Below, piece by piece: positions 45,903-56,314 of a stretch of 64,000 bases of DNA (the stretch's first letter is position 1; each line of letters opens with the position of its first letter). Location of the stretch: contig NZ_JAAOYW010000001.1 in assembly GCF_011761235.1 (NCBI RefSeq), positions 682,781 through 746,780 of the forward strand, given 5' to 3'. A program made the translations under genes and the position numbers. The notes below the pieces were generated by a model, which was not told where the DNA came from, ran no database searches, and was given only the letters and a program-made list of their open reading frames with translations. This DNA comes from Frigoribacterium faeni. Its GTDB lineage: Bacteria > Actinomycetota > Actinomycetes > Actinomycetales > Microbacteriaceae.

Positions 45903-48747
45903 CTCTCTCCTCGTCGAAGGTGGTGGCGGGCTGCTCGGACTCGGGCACGCCGGTGCGCGAGCGACGTCGGCGCGGCGTCGTGGGCACCGCGAGCAGCAGG
46001 GCCGAGCCGAAGACGAGGGCCCAGCTGATCAGCACGATCGGGCGGAGCGGACCGGCGTCGTCCCGTGCGGGCTCGATGCCGGAGGCGTCGACCCAGCGCC
46101 AGAGCAGGCCGTTCGACGTCTCGCCCACGGGCTGGAACGCGGCGGTGCCGTCGAGCGCCTCGCTGGCGCGGCGCTCGAGGTCCTCGGCGTCGTCGTCGCC
46201 GTCCGCGGCCTCGCCGAGCAGAACGAAGCCCACCCCGAGCCGGTCGAGGTCGGCCGACGGGTCGAACCCGCTGATGCTCACGAGGTTGCCGGCGAGCACC
46301 GTCAGGTCGGCGTTGGTCGAGCTCAGCCGCTGCGCCGTGGCGTCCAGCGTCGACTGGTCGTCGAGGGTCGCGCCCTGCCCGTGCTCGAGCGACACCGCGA
46401 GGGAGCCGTCGGGCTGGGGCGTGAGCACGAGGGTGCCGACCTCGGGCGACGCCTCGGCCTCGGCGGTCACGTAGGCCGAGAGGATGCGCCCCGAGCTGGG
46501 GCGGATGTCGGCCGTGCCCACGTACGAGGCCACGACGAGCGGGAACGCCGCCGCGACGCTGACGACGGCCGTGACGACTCCCGCGGGCGGGGCGACGCGC
46601 GGCAGGCGGTCGAGCGTGACCGCGGCGGCGCCGACGAGACCGAGCAGGTAGAGGCTGAGGCCGCTGCCCGCCCACACCGACGTCGTCTCGCTGCCGACGC
46701 CCGAGACGGAGAGGTGGGTGGCCGCGACGGCGGTGACGAACCCGAACAGGGCGAGCGACAGGGCGGGCACCGCACGACGGGCCTGGCCGACGACCGGCGC
46801 GGCGACGGCCAGCAGCCCCAGGGGCAGGAACGCGACGGCGACCGCGATCGCGGTCGTGCCGCCCGTCACGCCGAGGCCCGAGAGCATCGACGTCCAGCCG
46901 TTCAGCCCGGTCTCGGGCGAGGCGACGAGCAGCTGCCACGGCGACGCGGGCTCGATGCGCGACGGCACGCCGGGGTCGGCGACGAGGCCCCACCAGGTGC
47001 CGCGCGAGACCTGGGCGACGGCCAGCGGCACGAAGAGGGCGACGGCGGGCAGCGGCACGGCCAGCATGCGGTGGATCCCGCGAGGGCGGGTGGCCAGCGA
47101 CCCGAGCCAGATGACGACCAGGGCGGGCCAGAGCGACGGCGCCGAGGCCGCCACGAGCGCGAAGAGCAAGGAGGCGGTGGCTCCGGCCGCCCAGGACCGG
47201 GCCGACCCGATCAGGGCCCAGACGAGGAACGGCAGGGCGACGTGCGCGAGGACGGCGCCGATGTGCCCCGACTGCAACGCGGACAGGAGGGGCGACGAGA
47301 TGGCGTAGACGGCGGCCACCACCGCGGGCACCCAGGCCCGGCTCGTGACACGGCGCACGGCGAACCAGGCGCCGAGGGCCGAGGCGGGCAGGGCGACGAG
47401 CCAGAGGGCCAGCACGGCCGTGGAGGGCGACCAGGCCGTGATCGTCCCCAGCACGGCGAGGACGGCGGTGAAGGGGTCGCTCGGCCCGACGAACCCGGTG
47501 CCGATCTCGTGCCGGCCCCAGCCGACGTTGTCCCAGAGCTCGGGCACGGACGTGCTCAGCGGCAGGAGGCCTCCCCCGGTGAGGGCAGGCTGCGGCAGGA
47601 ACTCGAGGAAAGCCACGACGCCGACGACGGCGGCGAGGAGCACGACCCAGAGCCCGCCCGACCCGATGAAGCTCGCCCGGGGGTCGGCGGCGTCCTCGCC
47701 GTGGGCGACGAGGGCGTCGCGGTCGCTGACCCGCCGCTCGCGGACGAGGGCGAACGAGGCCCGCAGCGGCTCGACGGCCGACCAGCCGGCGGTGCGCGTG
47801 CGGGCCAGCGCCCGGCGGGCGGGCAGCACCCGGGACCCGCCGAAGGCCGCCGAGAGGGCGGTCGCGAACTCGCCGGCGACGGCCCCGGGGTTCTTGGTGA
47901 GGAGGTGCCAGATCGAGCGCACGATCGCCAGCGGCAGCAGCGAGAGCCAGTGCAGCGGCAGCGCGGCGGCGGGCGCGTAGACGAGCCGGCGGTGCAGCTG
48001 GGCCGCTCGGTGCAGGCGCGCCGCCCTGGCGTGGCCGCCGGGGGCCTGGCCGAAGTCCTCGGGCTGCCCGGCGCTCGACACGCGGGCGTCGGGCACGAGC
48101 ACGACGCGGTGCCCCGCGAGGCGGGCCCGCACCGAGAAATCGAGGGCCGCGTCGACGTGCGGCAGTCCGGGGTCGAAGCCCCCGAGGGCCGCCCAGACGC
48201 TCCGCCGCACGAGCATGCCGGCGGCGGCGACGCCGAGGACGTCCTCGTGGTGGTCGTGCTGGCCCTGGTCGAGCTGGCTCTCGACGAGGGGCATCGACGC
48301 CCCGTACCGCGTCATCGTCTCGCCGAACTCGGCGATCAGCGTGGGGTCGTCGAGGCGCATCAGCTTGGGCCCGGCGACGGCGACGGAGGGCGACACCTCG
48401 ACCTGCGAGAGGAGGCGGTCGAGGGCGTCGGGAGTCGGCACGTTGTCGTGCCCGAGGAACCAGAGCCACTCGTCGGGGTCGACGGCGCCGTCGCGCGGGG
48501 AGTCGCCCGGGCCGGAGACCCGGACGCCCTGCGCGAGGGCCTGGACGAGGGTGGTGCCCGCGGGGACGCTGGTCAGCTGGGCGGCGCCGCTGAGCGACAG
48601 GCGACCGGCGGCGCTGTCCTTGCCGCCCGCGTCGACGACCACGAGGGCCTCGGGCGGCCGCACCTGCCGCGACAACGCGTCGAGGGTTCGGTCGAGGTAG
48701 GTCGCTCCACCAGGGGCGACGAGGATCGCTGTGACTCTCGGCTGCAT
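45895..48747 (-). CDS. Glycosyltransferase family 2 fused to a polytopic membrane domain
   Basis: A 950-residue protein. Residues 1 to about 280 form a GT2-type glycosyltransferase (start [29 protein letters not shown], a DxD-like LGHDNVP, then [26 protein letters not shown]). About twelve membrane helices and extracytoplasmic loops follow. Fusions of this type are common in actinobacterial envelope synthesis, but donor and acceptor are unknown. ATG start with TAGGCT 9 bp upstream. It is upstream of, and overlaps, the DUF5719 gene, and lies downstream of whiB2. Confidence 0.87.
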   Translation of the reverse strand: MQPRVTAILVAPGGATYLDRTLDALSRQVRPPEALVVVDAGGKDSAAGRLSLSGAAQLTSVPAGTTLVQALAQGVRVSGPGDSPRDGAVDPDEWLWFLGHDNVPTPDALDRLLSQVEVSPSVAVAGPKLMRLDDPTLIAEFGETMTRYGASMPLVESQLDQGQHDHHEDVLGVAAAGMLVRRSVWAALGGFDPGLPHVDAALDFSVRARLAGHRVVLVPDARVSSAGQPEDFGQAPGGHARAARLHRAAQLHRRLVYAPAAALPLHWLSLLPLAIVRSIWHLLTKNPGAVAGEFATALSAAFGGSRVLPARRALARTRTAGWSAVEPLRASFALVRERRVSDRDALVAHGEDAADPRASFIGSGGLWVVLLAAVVGVVAFLEFLPQPALTGGGLLPLSTSVPELWDNVGWGRHEIGTGFVGPSDPFTAVLAVLGTITAWSPSTAVLALWLVALPASALGAWFAVRRVTSRAWVPAVVAAVYAISSPLLSALQSGHIGAVLAHVALPFLVWALIGSARSWAAGATASLLFALVAASAPSLWPALVVIWLGSLATRPRGIHRMLAVPLPAVALFVPLAVAQVSRGTWWGLVADPGVPSRIEPASPWQLLVASPETGLNGWTSMLSGLGVTGGTTAIAVAVAFLPLGLLAVAAPVVGQARRAVPALSLALFGFVTAVAATHLSVSGVGSETTSVWAGSGLSLYLLGLVGAAAVTLDRLPRVAPPAGVVTAVVSVAAAFPLVVASYVGTADIRPSSGRILSAYVTAEAEASPEVGTLVLTPQPDGSLAVSLEHGQGATLDDQSTLDATAQRLSSTNADLTVLAGNLVSISGFDPSADLDRLGVGFVLLGEAADGDDDAEDLERRASEALDGTAAFQPVGETSNGLLWRWVDASGIEPARDDAGPLRPIVLISWALVFGSALLLAVPTTPRRRRSRTGVPESEQPATTFDEERDD

Positions 48748-48843
48748 GACCTGAGCAGCCTAGGTCGGGCCCCTCGCCGGCCGCGCCGCGCCGCGCCGGT
48801 CCGCGCCTACCTGTGAGCCCCCGATGTGACGCCCCCGGGACGA

Positions 48844-48882
48844 CGACGGCGCCCGGTCCCGTGCGGGGACCGGGCGCCGTCG
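48844..48882 (-). terminator. Hairpin terminator after whiB2, 17-bp perfect stem
   Basis: CGACGGCGCCCGGTCCC (48844-48860) pairs fully with 48866-48882 across a GTGCG loop, 20 bp beyond the whiB2 stop. No U-tract. Confidence 0.8.
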
Positions 48883-48901
48883 GCACGTCGGGAGGAGCGG
48901 G

Positions 48902-49252
48902 TCAGGCCCGTTTGCGGAGCTTGCGGCGCTCGCGCTCGGACAGACCGCCCCAGATGCCGAACCGCTCGTCGTTCTGCAGCGCGTACTCGAGGCACTGGGC
49001 CCGCACGTCGCACGAGGCGCAGATCTTCTTGGCGTCGCGGGTCGATCCGCCCTTCTCGGGGAAGAACGCCTCGGGGTCGGTCTGCGCGCAGAGGGAGTCG
49101 GCCTGCCACGACAGCTGGACCTCGCCGTCCTCGCCGGACCGGCGGACACCGGGGACGCCCAGCAGGACCGGGTCCACGTGCCAGTCGTCCGGCACGCCTG
49201 CCCGGACGGGTGCGACGGGGTCTCGGTCGTCACGGCTCTCGTCGATCGCCAC
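48902..49252 (-). CDS. whiB2: WhiB family transcription factor, WhiB2/WhmD type
   Basis: Fe-S cluster regulator required for septation in mycobacteria and for sporulation septa in Streptomyces. The 116-residue protein has a 48-residue polar N-terminal extension, ligands Cys55, Cys78, Cys81 and Cys87, the turn GIWGG and a basic end RERRKLRKRA. This length and the WQADSLCAQTDPEAFFPEKGG segment mark WhiB2/WhmD. GTG start with GGGGAG at 9 bp. Its promoter carries a palindrome over the -10. Followed by a strong terminator. Confidence 0.95.
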   Translation of the reverse strand: MAIDESRDDRDPVAPVRAGVPDDWHVDPVLLGVPGVRRSGEDGEVQLSWQADSLCAQTDPEAFFPEKGGSTRDAKKICASCDVRAQCLEYALQNDERFGIWGGLSERERRKLRKRA

Positions 49253-49300
49253 AGCACATCTCCCCTCGTCTCACTCGCTCCTGGACGGCTGCGATGTGCC

Positions 49301-49330
49301 AATTACACCGGTGTAGTTCGGCCACGTCAA
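49301..49330 (-). promoter_or_regulatory. whiB2 promoter with palindromic operator over the -10
   Basis: On the minus strand TTGACG (49325-49330) and TGTAAT (49302-49307) are 17 bp apart, a near-consensus sigma-70 promoter. A perfect 12-bp palindrome TACACCGGTGTA (49304-49315), extended to 16 of 18 matching at 49301-49318, covers the -10 and part of the spacer. This is where a repressor would act. Confidence 0.75.
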
Positions 49331-49439
49331 GTCGGACCCCATAAACCCTGCACCCCTCATCGAGGGTCAACCGGGCTCCGGCGTGTCGCGGAAGGTCGCG
49401 CGGACCCCCGTGACGGTCACCGAGGAGGCGCCGGCCGGG

Positions 49440-50399
<960 letters not shown>

Positions 50400-50405
50400 G
50401 TCGTC

Positions 50406-50411
50406 AGCCTA
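50406..50411 (-). promoter_or_regulatory. -10 hexamer TAGGCT, leaderless start of galE
   Basis: TAGGCT is exactly 6 bp before the ATG at 50399 on the minus strand. Confidence 0.55.
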
Positions 50412-50452
50412 GCGACGCGGAGGGGCCGCCCCCGCGACGCCGGGGAGGCGCC

Positions 50453-51619
50453 TCAGGCGGGGGTCGCCACCCACAGCTGCCCGCCGCCGCTGACCGCGAG
50501 ACGGACCTCGTCCGGGGTGACGAAGGCCGACTCGCCCCTGGCCAGGTGGATCGAGCCGTCCTGGCCCTTGACGTCGACCTCGCCGTCGGTGACGAGGAGG
50601 ATGCTCGGCCCGCCGATCTCGACGACCGCACCGGCGCCTCCGGCGTGCACGCGCAGCAGCGCGAAGCCGGTGCCCTCCGGCGCGAAGCGCTCCACGCCGC
50701 GGGCGACCTCGACGGGACGCAGCCAGGGGACGGGCAGCGGCGTGAACTCGAGGACACGCAGCAGCTCGGGGACGTCGACGTGCTTGGGCGTCAGGCCCCC
50801 GCGCAGCACGTTGTCCGAGGGCGCCATCAGCTCGATGCCGAGGCCGCCGAGGTAGGCGTGCACGTTGCCCGCGGGCAGGAACAGCGCCTCGCCGGCCCGC
50901 AGCGACACGCGGTTGAGCAGCAGGGAGACGACCACGCCCGGGTCGCCGGGGTAGAGCCGGTCGAGCTCGACGACCGTGGCCGTGCTCGGGCCGGGGTCGA
51001 CGACCGCCCTCGCCAGCTCGGCGACGTCGGCGACGACGCGGCGCGACTCGTCCGAGCCGTCGAAGAGCCAGGCCAGCGTCGACTCGAGCGACGCCTGGAC
51101 GCTGCCGCGGAGGGGCGTCAGGCGGCCGGTGCCCGCGTCGATGACGTCGATGTCGGCGAGGGTGTCGGCGGGGTCGCGGAACCCGCACAGGGCGTCGAAG
51201 CGCTCGCTCAGCGCGACGATGATCTCGGGCTTGGGGAACCTGTCCTTGTAGTTGCGGTGCGGCGCGTCCAGGGGGACGCCCGCCGCCTCCTCGCGGGCGA
51301 AGCCCTCCTCGGCCTGCTCGGGCGTGGGGTGCGCCTGGATCGACAGGGGCTGGTCGGCGGCGAGCACCTTGAGCAGGAACGGCAGCTCGGCGCGGCCGCG
51401 GCCGAGTGCCCTGGCCGGCTCCGCCGCGAACCAGTCGGCGAGGGTGTCGGCGCCGTCGACGACGGCGGGGGCGACGACGATGCTCGGCGACCCCGGGTGC
51501 GCCCCGAGCCAGAGCTCGGCCTCCGGGCGGCCCGTCGGCGTGCGCCCGAGCAGCTCGGAGATGGCGCTGCGGGAGCCCCACGCGTAGTCGCGCGGCGTGT
51601 TGGTGATGGCGAGGAACAT
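50453..51619 (-). CDS. manA: Mannose-6-phosphate isomerase, class I
   Basis: Interconverts fructose 6-phosphate and mannose 6-phosphate, feeding the GDP-mannose route with manB. The 388-residue protein is a zinc-dependent type I enzyme: IQAHPTPEQAEEGFA and HRNYKDRFPKPE hold the metal ligands, and the cupin-like core has FLPAGNVHAYLGGLGIELMAPS. ATG follows GGAGAACC. Opposes an acyl-CoA dehydrogenase gene across a 235-bp spacer. Confidence 0.94.
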   Translation of the reverse strand: MFLAITNTPRDYAWGSRSAISELLGRTPTGRPEAELWLGAHPGSPSIVVAPAVVDGADTLADWFAAEPARALGRGRAELPFLLKVLAADQPLSIQAHPTPEQAEEGFAREEAAGVPLDAPHRNYKDRFPKPEIIVALSERFDALCGFRDPADTLADIDVIDAGTGRLTPLRGSVQASLESTLAWLFDGSDESRRVVADVAELARAVVDPGPSTATVVELDRLYPGDPGVVVSLLLNRVSLRAGEALFLPAGNVHAYLGGLGIELMAPSDNVLRGGLTPKHVDVPELLRVLEFTPLPVPWLRPVEVARGVERFAPEGTGFALLRVHAGGAGAVVEIGGPSILLVTDGEVDVKGQDGSIHLARGESAFVTPDEVRLAVSGGGQLWVATPA

Positions 51620-51749
51620 GGTTCTCCGAGCGTGTCGTGGATCGTGCCGCCGGGCGGTGTGCGCGACGTCCGGTCGGCGGTGCTTGGGCCCCCTCTACAA
51701 AGGAGCGAGCGGCCCGACCGGGGGGCCTTGGCCAAAACTACCAAGCCCG

Positions 51750-51778
51750 TTGCCGCTCCCCGTGCTCGTGCCTAGGCT
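51750..51778 (+). promoter_or_regulatory. Promoter of the acyl-CoA dehydrogenase gene
   Basis: TTGCCG (51750-51755) and TAGGCT (51773-51778) are 17 bp apart; initiation near 51785 leaves a leader of about 70 bases with a ribosome site. A CTTGG-N9-CCAAG inverted repeat (51727-51745) lies just upstream. Confidence 0.55.
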
Positions 51779-51854
51779 CGCGGCGTCTCACCAGGGACGA
51801 CGGCGCGCGGGCGCCGGTCGTCGCCACCACGACACGGAGCAACGGAGCCACCTG

Positions 51855-53051
51855 ATGTCCACACCGACCCTCACCTCGTTCACCTCGCTCACCAGCGACT
51901 TCTACGGGTACGAAGACCTGCTCACCGACCGGGAGAAGTCGGTGCTGGCCGACCTGCGCCGGTACCTCGAGACCGAGGTGAAGCCCCTCGTCAACGACCA
52001 CTGGGCCCGGGCGGAGTTCCCGCAGCGCATCGTGCGGGGCCTGGCCGACCTCGGCATCTTCGCGCTCCCGTGGGAGGAGACGCGGACGTTCGAGAACTCG
52101 GCGGTGTTCCGCGGGTGGGTGGCGCTCGAGCTCGCCCGGGTCGACGCCTCGGTCGCCACCTTCGTCGGCGTGCAGAACGGGCTCGCCATGGGCTCGATCA
52201 GCGTCGGCGGCTCCCCCGAGCAGCGGGCCGAGTGGCTGCCCCGCCTCGCGAGCGGCGAGCTCGTCGGCGCCTTCGGGCTGACCGAGCCGCTGTCCGGCTC
52301 CGACTCGGCCCAGGGCCTCCGCACCGTGGCGACCCGCGACGGCGACGACTGGGTGCTGAACGGCTCGAAGCGCTGGATCGGCAACGCGACGTTCAGCGAC
52401 GTCACGATCATCTGGGCCAAGAGCGCGGAGGACGGCCAGGTGAAGGGCTTCATCGTGCCGACCTCGACGCCGGGCTACACCGCGACCAAGATCGAGGACA
52501 AGCAGAGCCTCCGCATCGTGCAGAACGCCGACATCGTGCTCGACGGCGTCCGCGTGCCCGAGAGCCTGCGCCTGCAGCAGGCGAACTCGTTCCGGGACAC
52601 CGCCTCCGTGCTCCGGCTGACGCGCGCCGAGGTGGCGTGGGCCGCGGTCGGCAACTCGATCGGCGCCTACGAGGCCGCGCTCGCCTACGCCGGCGAGCGC
52701 GTCCAGTTCGGCAAGCCGATCGCGGCGCACCAGCTGGTCCAGGACCTGCTGGTCAAGTGCATCGGCAACATCACCGCCTCGCTCGGCATGGTTGTGCGGG
52801 TGTCGCAGATGCTCGACGACGGCACGCAGCGGGACGAGCACGCGTCGCTGGCCAAGGCCTACACGACGGCCCGCATGCGCGAGACGGTGGCCCACGCCCG
52901 CGAGGTGCTCGGCGGCAACGGCATCGTGCTCGACTACGACGTCGCCCGGCACTTCGCCGACGCCGAGGCCCTGTACAGCTACGAGGGCACGCGCGAGATG
53001 AACACGCTCATCGTCGGGCGCAGCATCACCGGCCAGGCGGCCTTCGTCTGA
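51855..53051 (+). CDS. Acyl-CoA dehydrogenase family protein (glutaryl-CoA dehydrogenase-like)
   Basis: FAD enzyme that oxidises acyl-CoA thioesters, 398 residues. The FAD-binding segments FGLTEPLSGSDSAQGLRT and WIGNATFSDVTIIW, and the C-terminal YEGTREMNTLIVGRSITG are visible; the Glu of the last motif is at the catalytic-base position of the glutaryl-CoA/isovaleryl-type branch. The true substrate is not certain. ATG with GGAG at 8 bp. It stands alone, between the mannose genes and the glycopolymer locus. Confidence 0.88.
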   Translation: MSTPTLTSFTSLTSDFYGYEDLLTDREKSVLADLRRYLETEVKPLVNDHWARAEFPQRIVRGLADLGIFALPWEETRTFENSAVFRGWVALELARVDASVATFVGVQNGLAMGSISVGGSPEQRAEWLPRLASGELVGAFGLTEPLSGSDSAQGLRTVATRDGDDWVLNGSKRWIGNATFSDVTIIWAKSAEDGQVKGFIVPTSTPGYTATKIEDKQSLRIVQNADIVLDGVRVPESLRLQQANSFRDTASVLRLTRAEVAWAAVGNSIGAYEAALAYAGERVQFGKPIAAHQLVQDLLVKCIGNITASLGMVVRVSQMLDDGTQRDEHASLAKAYTTARMRETVAHAREVLGGNGIVLDYDVARHFADAEALYSYEGTREMNTLIVGRSITGQAAFV

Positions 53052-53081
53052 GCGACGCAGGGGTGCGGGGCCGCCGTCGTC

Positions 53082-53087
53082 TAGCCT
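53082..53087 (+). promoter_or_regulatory. -10 hexamer TAGCCT, leaderless start
   Basis: TAGCCT is 7 bp before the ATG at 53095; no Shine-Dalgarno intervenes. Confidence 0.5.
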
Positions 53088-53094
53088 GGTCCGC

Positions 53095-54462
53095 ATGACG
53101 ACGACGCTCCCCGCTCGCCGTGCCGCGCCGGCGCCTCCCGAGCGTGCCCGCACGCTCTTCGCCACGCTCGTGTTCGTCGTGCTGCTCGGCGGCGACGTGC
53201 TGCGCAACGCGACGAGCTTCTGGGGCTGGGGCGCGGTCTGCGGCGCCATGGTGGTCGCGGCCGCCGTCGTCGTGGTGCGGCACCCGCCCCGGGTGCGGAC
53301 GCTCCCGCGCCTCCTCGTGCTCTGGCTGCTCTTCGCCGTCGTGTCGCTGGCCTGGTCGCAGTACCCCGCCGCCTCGGCGATCGGCATCGGGGCGACCCTC
53401 GCGACGACCCTGGGGGCCGTGGCCGTCACCTCCACCCTGCCGTGGCCGTCGATCGTGGTCGCCCTCGGCCGGGCGCTGCGCCTGCACGTGGTGCTCTCGC
53501 TGCTGTTCGAGCTCGTCGTCGGGGTGTTCGTGCGCCGGCCCGTCTGCCCCGTCTACCTCGACTGCTCGGGCGGCGTGCCCGACGCCTTCTTCTGGTCGCG
53601 CGCCGAGCTGTTCACGGGCGGGCGGATCCAGGGGCTGCAGGGCAACAGCAACATCCTCGCCGTGTTCGCCCTGCTGGCCCTCGTCGTGACGGCCGTCCAG
53701 GCGTCGGCGCGCCAGGTCACGACGAACACGGCCCGCGTCGGCATCGCCGCGTCCGTCGTCGCCCTCGTGCTCACCCGCTCGGCCACCACCGTCGCCTGCG
53801 CCGTCGCCGTGGCCCTCGTGCTCCTGCTCGTCGTGACGCTCCGACGCACCCCGCACGAGCGTCGGGGCAGGGTCTACGGCGTCGCCGGGCTGCTCGCCGT
53901 GCTCGCCGTCGGGGCCGTCGTCCTCGCGCGACAGCCGCTGCTCGCCCTCGGCGGGCGCAGCGGCGACCTGACCGGACGCACCGACATCTGGGCGGCCGTG
54001 CTCGACCTCGGCGTGCAGCACCCCGTGGTCGGCTGGGGCTGGGTCAGCTACTGGATCCCCATCTCCGAGCCCTTCATCGACCTCGCCGAGCGCAACGGCG
54101 TCGTCTACCTGCAGGCCCACGACGCGTACCTCGACGTGTGGTTCCAGCTCGGCTGGGTCGGCCTGGCGCTGTTCCTGCTCGTGGTGGTCGGGGTCGTGCT
54201 CCGCGCCTGGTCGTGGGCCACCGACCGCCGCGTGCTCGGCCGCCGGTCGGAGGCACCGTGGTCGGCCCTCGACCTGCTGCCCGTCCTGCTGCTGGCCCTC
54301 CTGCTCGTGCACGGGCTCGCGGAGTCCCGGCTGATCGTCGAGTGGGGCTGGGCCCTGTTAGTCGTCCTGGTCGTGGTGACGCGGCGCGACCCGTACGGCT
54401 GGACCGACCACGACCGGCCGCCCCCGCGTGTGGCGCGCGGAGAGGGACAGGACGGTCGATAG
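53095..54462 (+). CDS. O-antigen ligase/polymerase-like membrane protein (first copy)
   Basis: A 455-residue polytopic protein with about eleven membrane helices and a Wzy_C-like large extracytoplasmic loop (RIQGLQGNSNILAVF; LTGRTDIWAAVLDLG; HDAYLDVWFQLGWVG). Such proteins polymerise or ligate polyprenol-linked sugars outside the membrane. Its polymer cannot be named. ATG start with TAGCCT 7 bp upstream. The next gene starts 10 bp after its stop. Confidence 0.83.
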   Translation: MTTTLPARRAAPAPPERARTLFATLVFVVLLGGDVLRNATSFWGWGAVCGAMVVAAAVVVVRHPPRVRTLPRLLVLWLLFAVVSLAWSQYPAASAIGIGATLATTLGAVAVTSTLPWPSIVVALGRALRLHVVLSLLFELVVGVFVRRPVCPVYLDCSGGVPDAFFWSRAELFTGGRIQGLQGNSNILAVFALLALVVTAVQASARQVTTNTARVGIAASVVALVLTRSATTVACAVAVALVLLLVVTLRRTPHERRGRVYGVAGLLAVLAVGAVVLARQPLLALGGRSGDLTGRTDIWAAVLDLGVQHPVVGWGWVSYWIPISEPFIDLAERNGVVYLQAHDAYLDVWFQLGWVGLALFLLVVVGVVLRAWSWATDRRVLGRRSEAPWSALDLLPVLLLALLLVHGLAESRLIVEWGWALLVVLVVVTRRDPYGWTDHDRPPPRVARGEGQDGR

Positions 54463-54465
54463 GGT
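54460..54465 (+). promoter_or_regulatory. -10 hexamer TAGGGT, leaderless start
   Basis: TAGGGT is 7 bp before the ATG at 54473; it overlaps the stop codon of the preceding gene. Confidence 0.45.
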
Positions 54466-54472
54466 CGACGCG

Positions 54473-56281
54473 ATGTCCTCCTCCGCACCGTCGCCCGTCC
54501 GTCGTCGCCTCATCGACCTCGGGGGCGCGGTGGCGGCGGCGGTCGTCAGCGTCGCCGTCGCCGTCGTCGCCTTCAAGATCAGCCCGGCCGACCTGTCGCA
54601 GCGCTGGCAGGCCGGCGGTGACGACGCGATCCTGCATTACACGCTCTTCACCTCCGCGACCCAGTCGTTCTCGTTCGCCGAGAACCCCGCTCTGGGGTTC
54701 CCCGACGGCCTGAACGTGTTCTTCAGCAGCCAGGTCGACGTCGCCTCGGCACTGGTGATGGCCGCCATGGCGACGGTGCTCGACGGCGGCCTGCTGATGC
54801 TCAACCTGTACTACCTCCTCACCTTCGCGGCGACCGCCGTGACCGGGTACGCGTTCTTCCGGGCGGTCCGCGTCCGCCCGGCGGTCGCCGTCCTGTTCGC
54901 CGTCCTGTTCAGCGTCGCGCCGTACCACTTCTTCCGCATCGCGGCAGGGCACGCGTTCCTGGCCGCCTACTGGGCGATCCCCCTGGCCGGCATCCTCGTC
55001 CTCGTCGCCGCCGGGCCGTCGACGGACCCGTTCCGGCGGTGGGGGGCCCGCTTCGCCTCGCCGGTCGCCCGCCGGCTGGCCCACGGCACGCCCGTCGTCC
55101 TCCTGAGCCTCCTGATCGCCACCACGGGCGCCTACTACTTCGTCTTCGCGGCCATCGTGGTCGCGGGCACCTGGGCGGCCCGCGTCGTGACGGTGCTCGT
55201 GCGCCGCGAGGGGCTCCGGGAGCTCGCCTGGCCGACCCTCGCCTTCGGGTCGCTCGCCGCGTCCGTGGGCACCGCGCTCGTCGTCCTGGGGCTGGGCTTC
55301 GGAGAGCGGTACGCGCCCTACGTGAACGACCGGCTCGTCGGCGAGTCGGAGTACTACGCGGGCAAGCTGCTCACGCTGCTCACGCCGTGGGCGGGCTCGG
55401 ACCTCAGCTTCTTCGACGAGTACGCCGCCGAGTACGCCAAGGGCAACGCGATCTCGACCACGGAGCCGCCCGGGGCCCCGGTGATCGCCTCGATCGGCCT
55501 CGTCGTGCTCTTCGCCGTCGTGTTCGTCGCCACCGCCACGTCGGGGCGCGGCCTGCAGGCCACCGCCGTCGGGCGCTTCGTGTCGCGACCGCAGGTCAGG
55601 GCCCTGGCCTTCGCGACCGCCTGGACCTTCGCGTTCTACATCGTCTCGGGGCTCGGCGTGTTCGTCGCGCTCGTCGTCGGGCCGCAGATCCGCGCCTGGA
55701 GCCGGCTGAGCATCTTCCTGATCCTGTTCGGCCTCGCCGCGATGGCGCTCCTCGTCGACGCCGTGCCCCGCAGGTACGGCCTCAAGCTCGCGGCCGTCGC
55801 GGCCGTCGTCGCGATCGCCGTCCCCGACCAGGTGACCGGGGTGGACCGGGCGTACCCGATCAGCCCGACCGACGGCACGCAGACGGCGGTCTTCGTCGAG
55901 GCCGCGGAGGAGGCGCTGCCCGACGGCTGCGGCGTCGTGCAGCTGCCCCTCAAGAGCTTCCCCGACAGCGGCAAGATCGGCCAGCTGAACGACTATGACG
56001 AGGCCCTGCCGTACCTCTACTCGACACCCGGTCAGCTCGAGTGGAGCTACGGCTCGGTCCGGGGCACGACGGGCTGGGACGTGTGGGCCGACGTCACGAC
56101 CCCGCGCTCGTTCGCGTCGACGGTCGACGAGACCGAGGCCTGCGCCGTCCTCGTCGACACGGCCGGCTACAGCGACGCGCCGCAGGGCTGGCGCCCGTTC
56201 GTCGAGGCCGCCACGGGCGACGTCGACGCCGAGGTCGAGTCGGTCGACGGCCGGTACCTGCTGTTCGAGGTCGGCCGCTAG
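54473..56281 (+). CDS. Polytopic GT-C-like membrane protein (first of two paralogues)
   Basis: A 602-residue protein with about eleven membrane helices and a C-terminal extracytoplasmic domain of roughly 120 residues. Landmarks are APYHFFRIAAGHAFLA near 145-160 and GESEYYAGKLLTLLTP. The shape (first loop with GGDDAILHYTLF) resembles GT-C polyprenol-dependent glycosyltransferases, but a catalytic DD/ED motif is not certain. ATG start with TAGGGT 7 bp upstream. A related gene begins at 62581. Confidence 0.75.
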   Translation: MSSSAPSPVRRRLIDLGGAVAAAVVSVAVAVVAFKISPADLSQRWQAGGDDAILHYTLFTSATQSFSFAENPALGFPDGLNVFFSSQVDVASALVMAAMATVLDGGLLMLNLYYLLTFAATAVTGYAFFRAVRVRPAVAVLFAVLFSVAPYHFFRIAAGHAFLAAYWAIPLAGILVLVAAGPSTDPFRRWGARFASPVARRLAHGTPVVLLSLLIATTGAYYFVFAAIVVAGTWAARVVTVLVRREGLRELAWPTLAFGSLAASVGTALVVLGLGFGERYAPYVNDRLVGESEYYAGKLLTLLTPWAGSDLSFFDEYAAEYAKGNAISTTEPPGAPVIASIGLVVLFAVVFVATATSGRGLQATAVGRFVSRPQVRALAFATAWTFAFYIVSGLGVFVALVVGPQIRAWSRLSIFLILFGLAAMALLVDAVPRRYGLKLAAVAAVVAIAVPDQVTGVDRAYPISPTDGTQTAVFVEAAEEALPDGCGVVQLPLKSFPDSGKIGQLNDYDEALPYLYSTPGQLEWSYGSVRGTTGWDVWADVTTPRSFASTVDETEACAVLVDTAGYSDAPQGWRPFVEAATGDVDAEVESVDGRYLLFEVGR

Positions 56282-56288
56282 CCGTCGG

Positions 56289-56306
56289 TCGGCGCCGGGG
56301 CGCCGA
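56289..56306. terminator. Short hairpin between convergent genes
   Basis: TCGGCGCC pairs with GGCGCCGA with a very short loop, in the 33-bp gap between convergent stop codons. Confidence 0.4.
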
Positions 56307-56314
56307 TCGTCGGG

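Noticed and set aside
45109-48816. 1235-codon plus-strand frame opposite the DUF5719 and GT2 genes
   Set aside because: Arg/Gly/Asp-rich antisense frame spanning two well-supported genes; no start or promoter signal.
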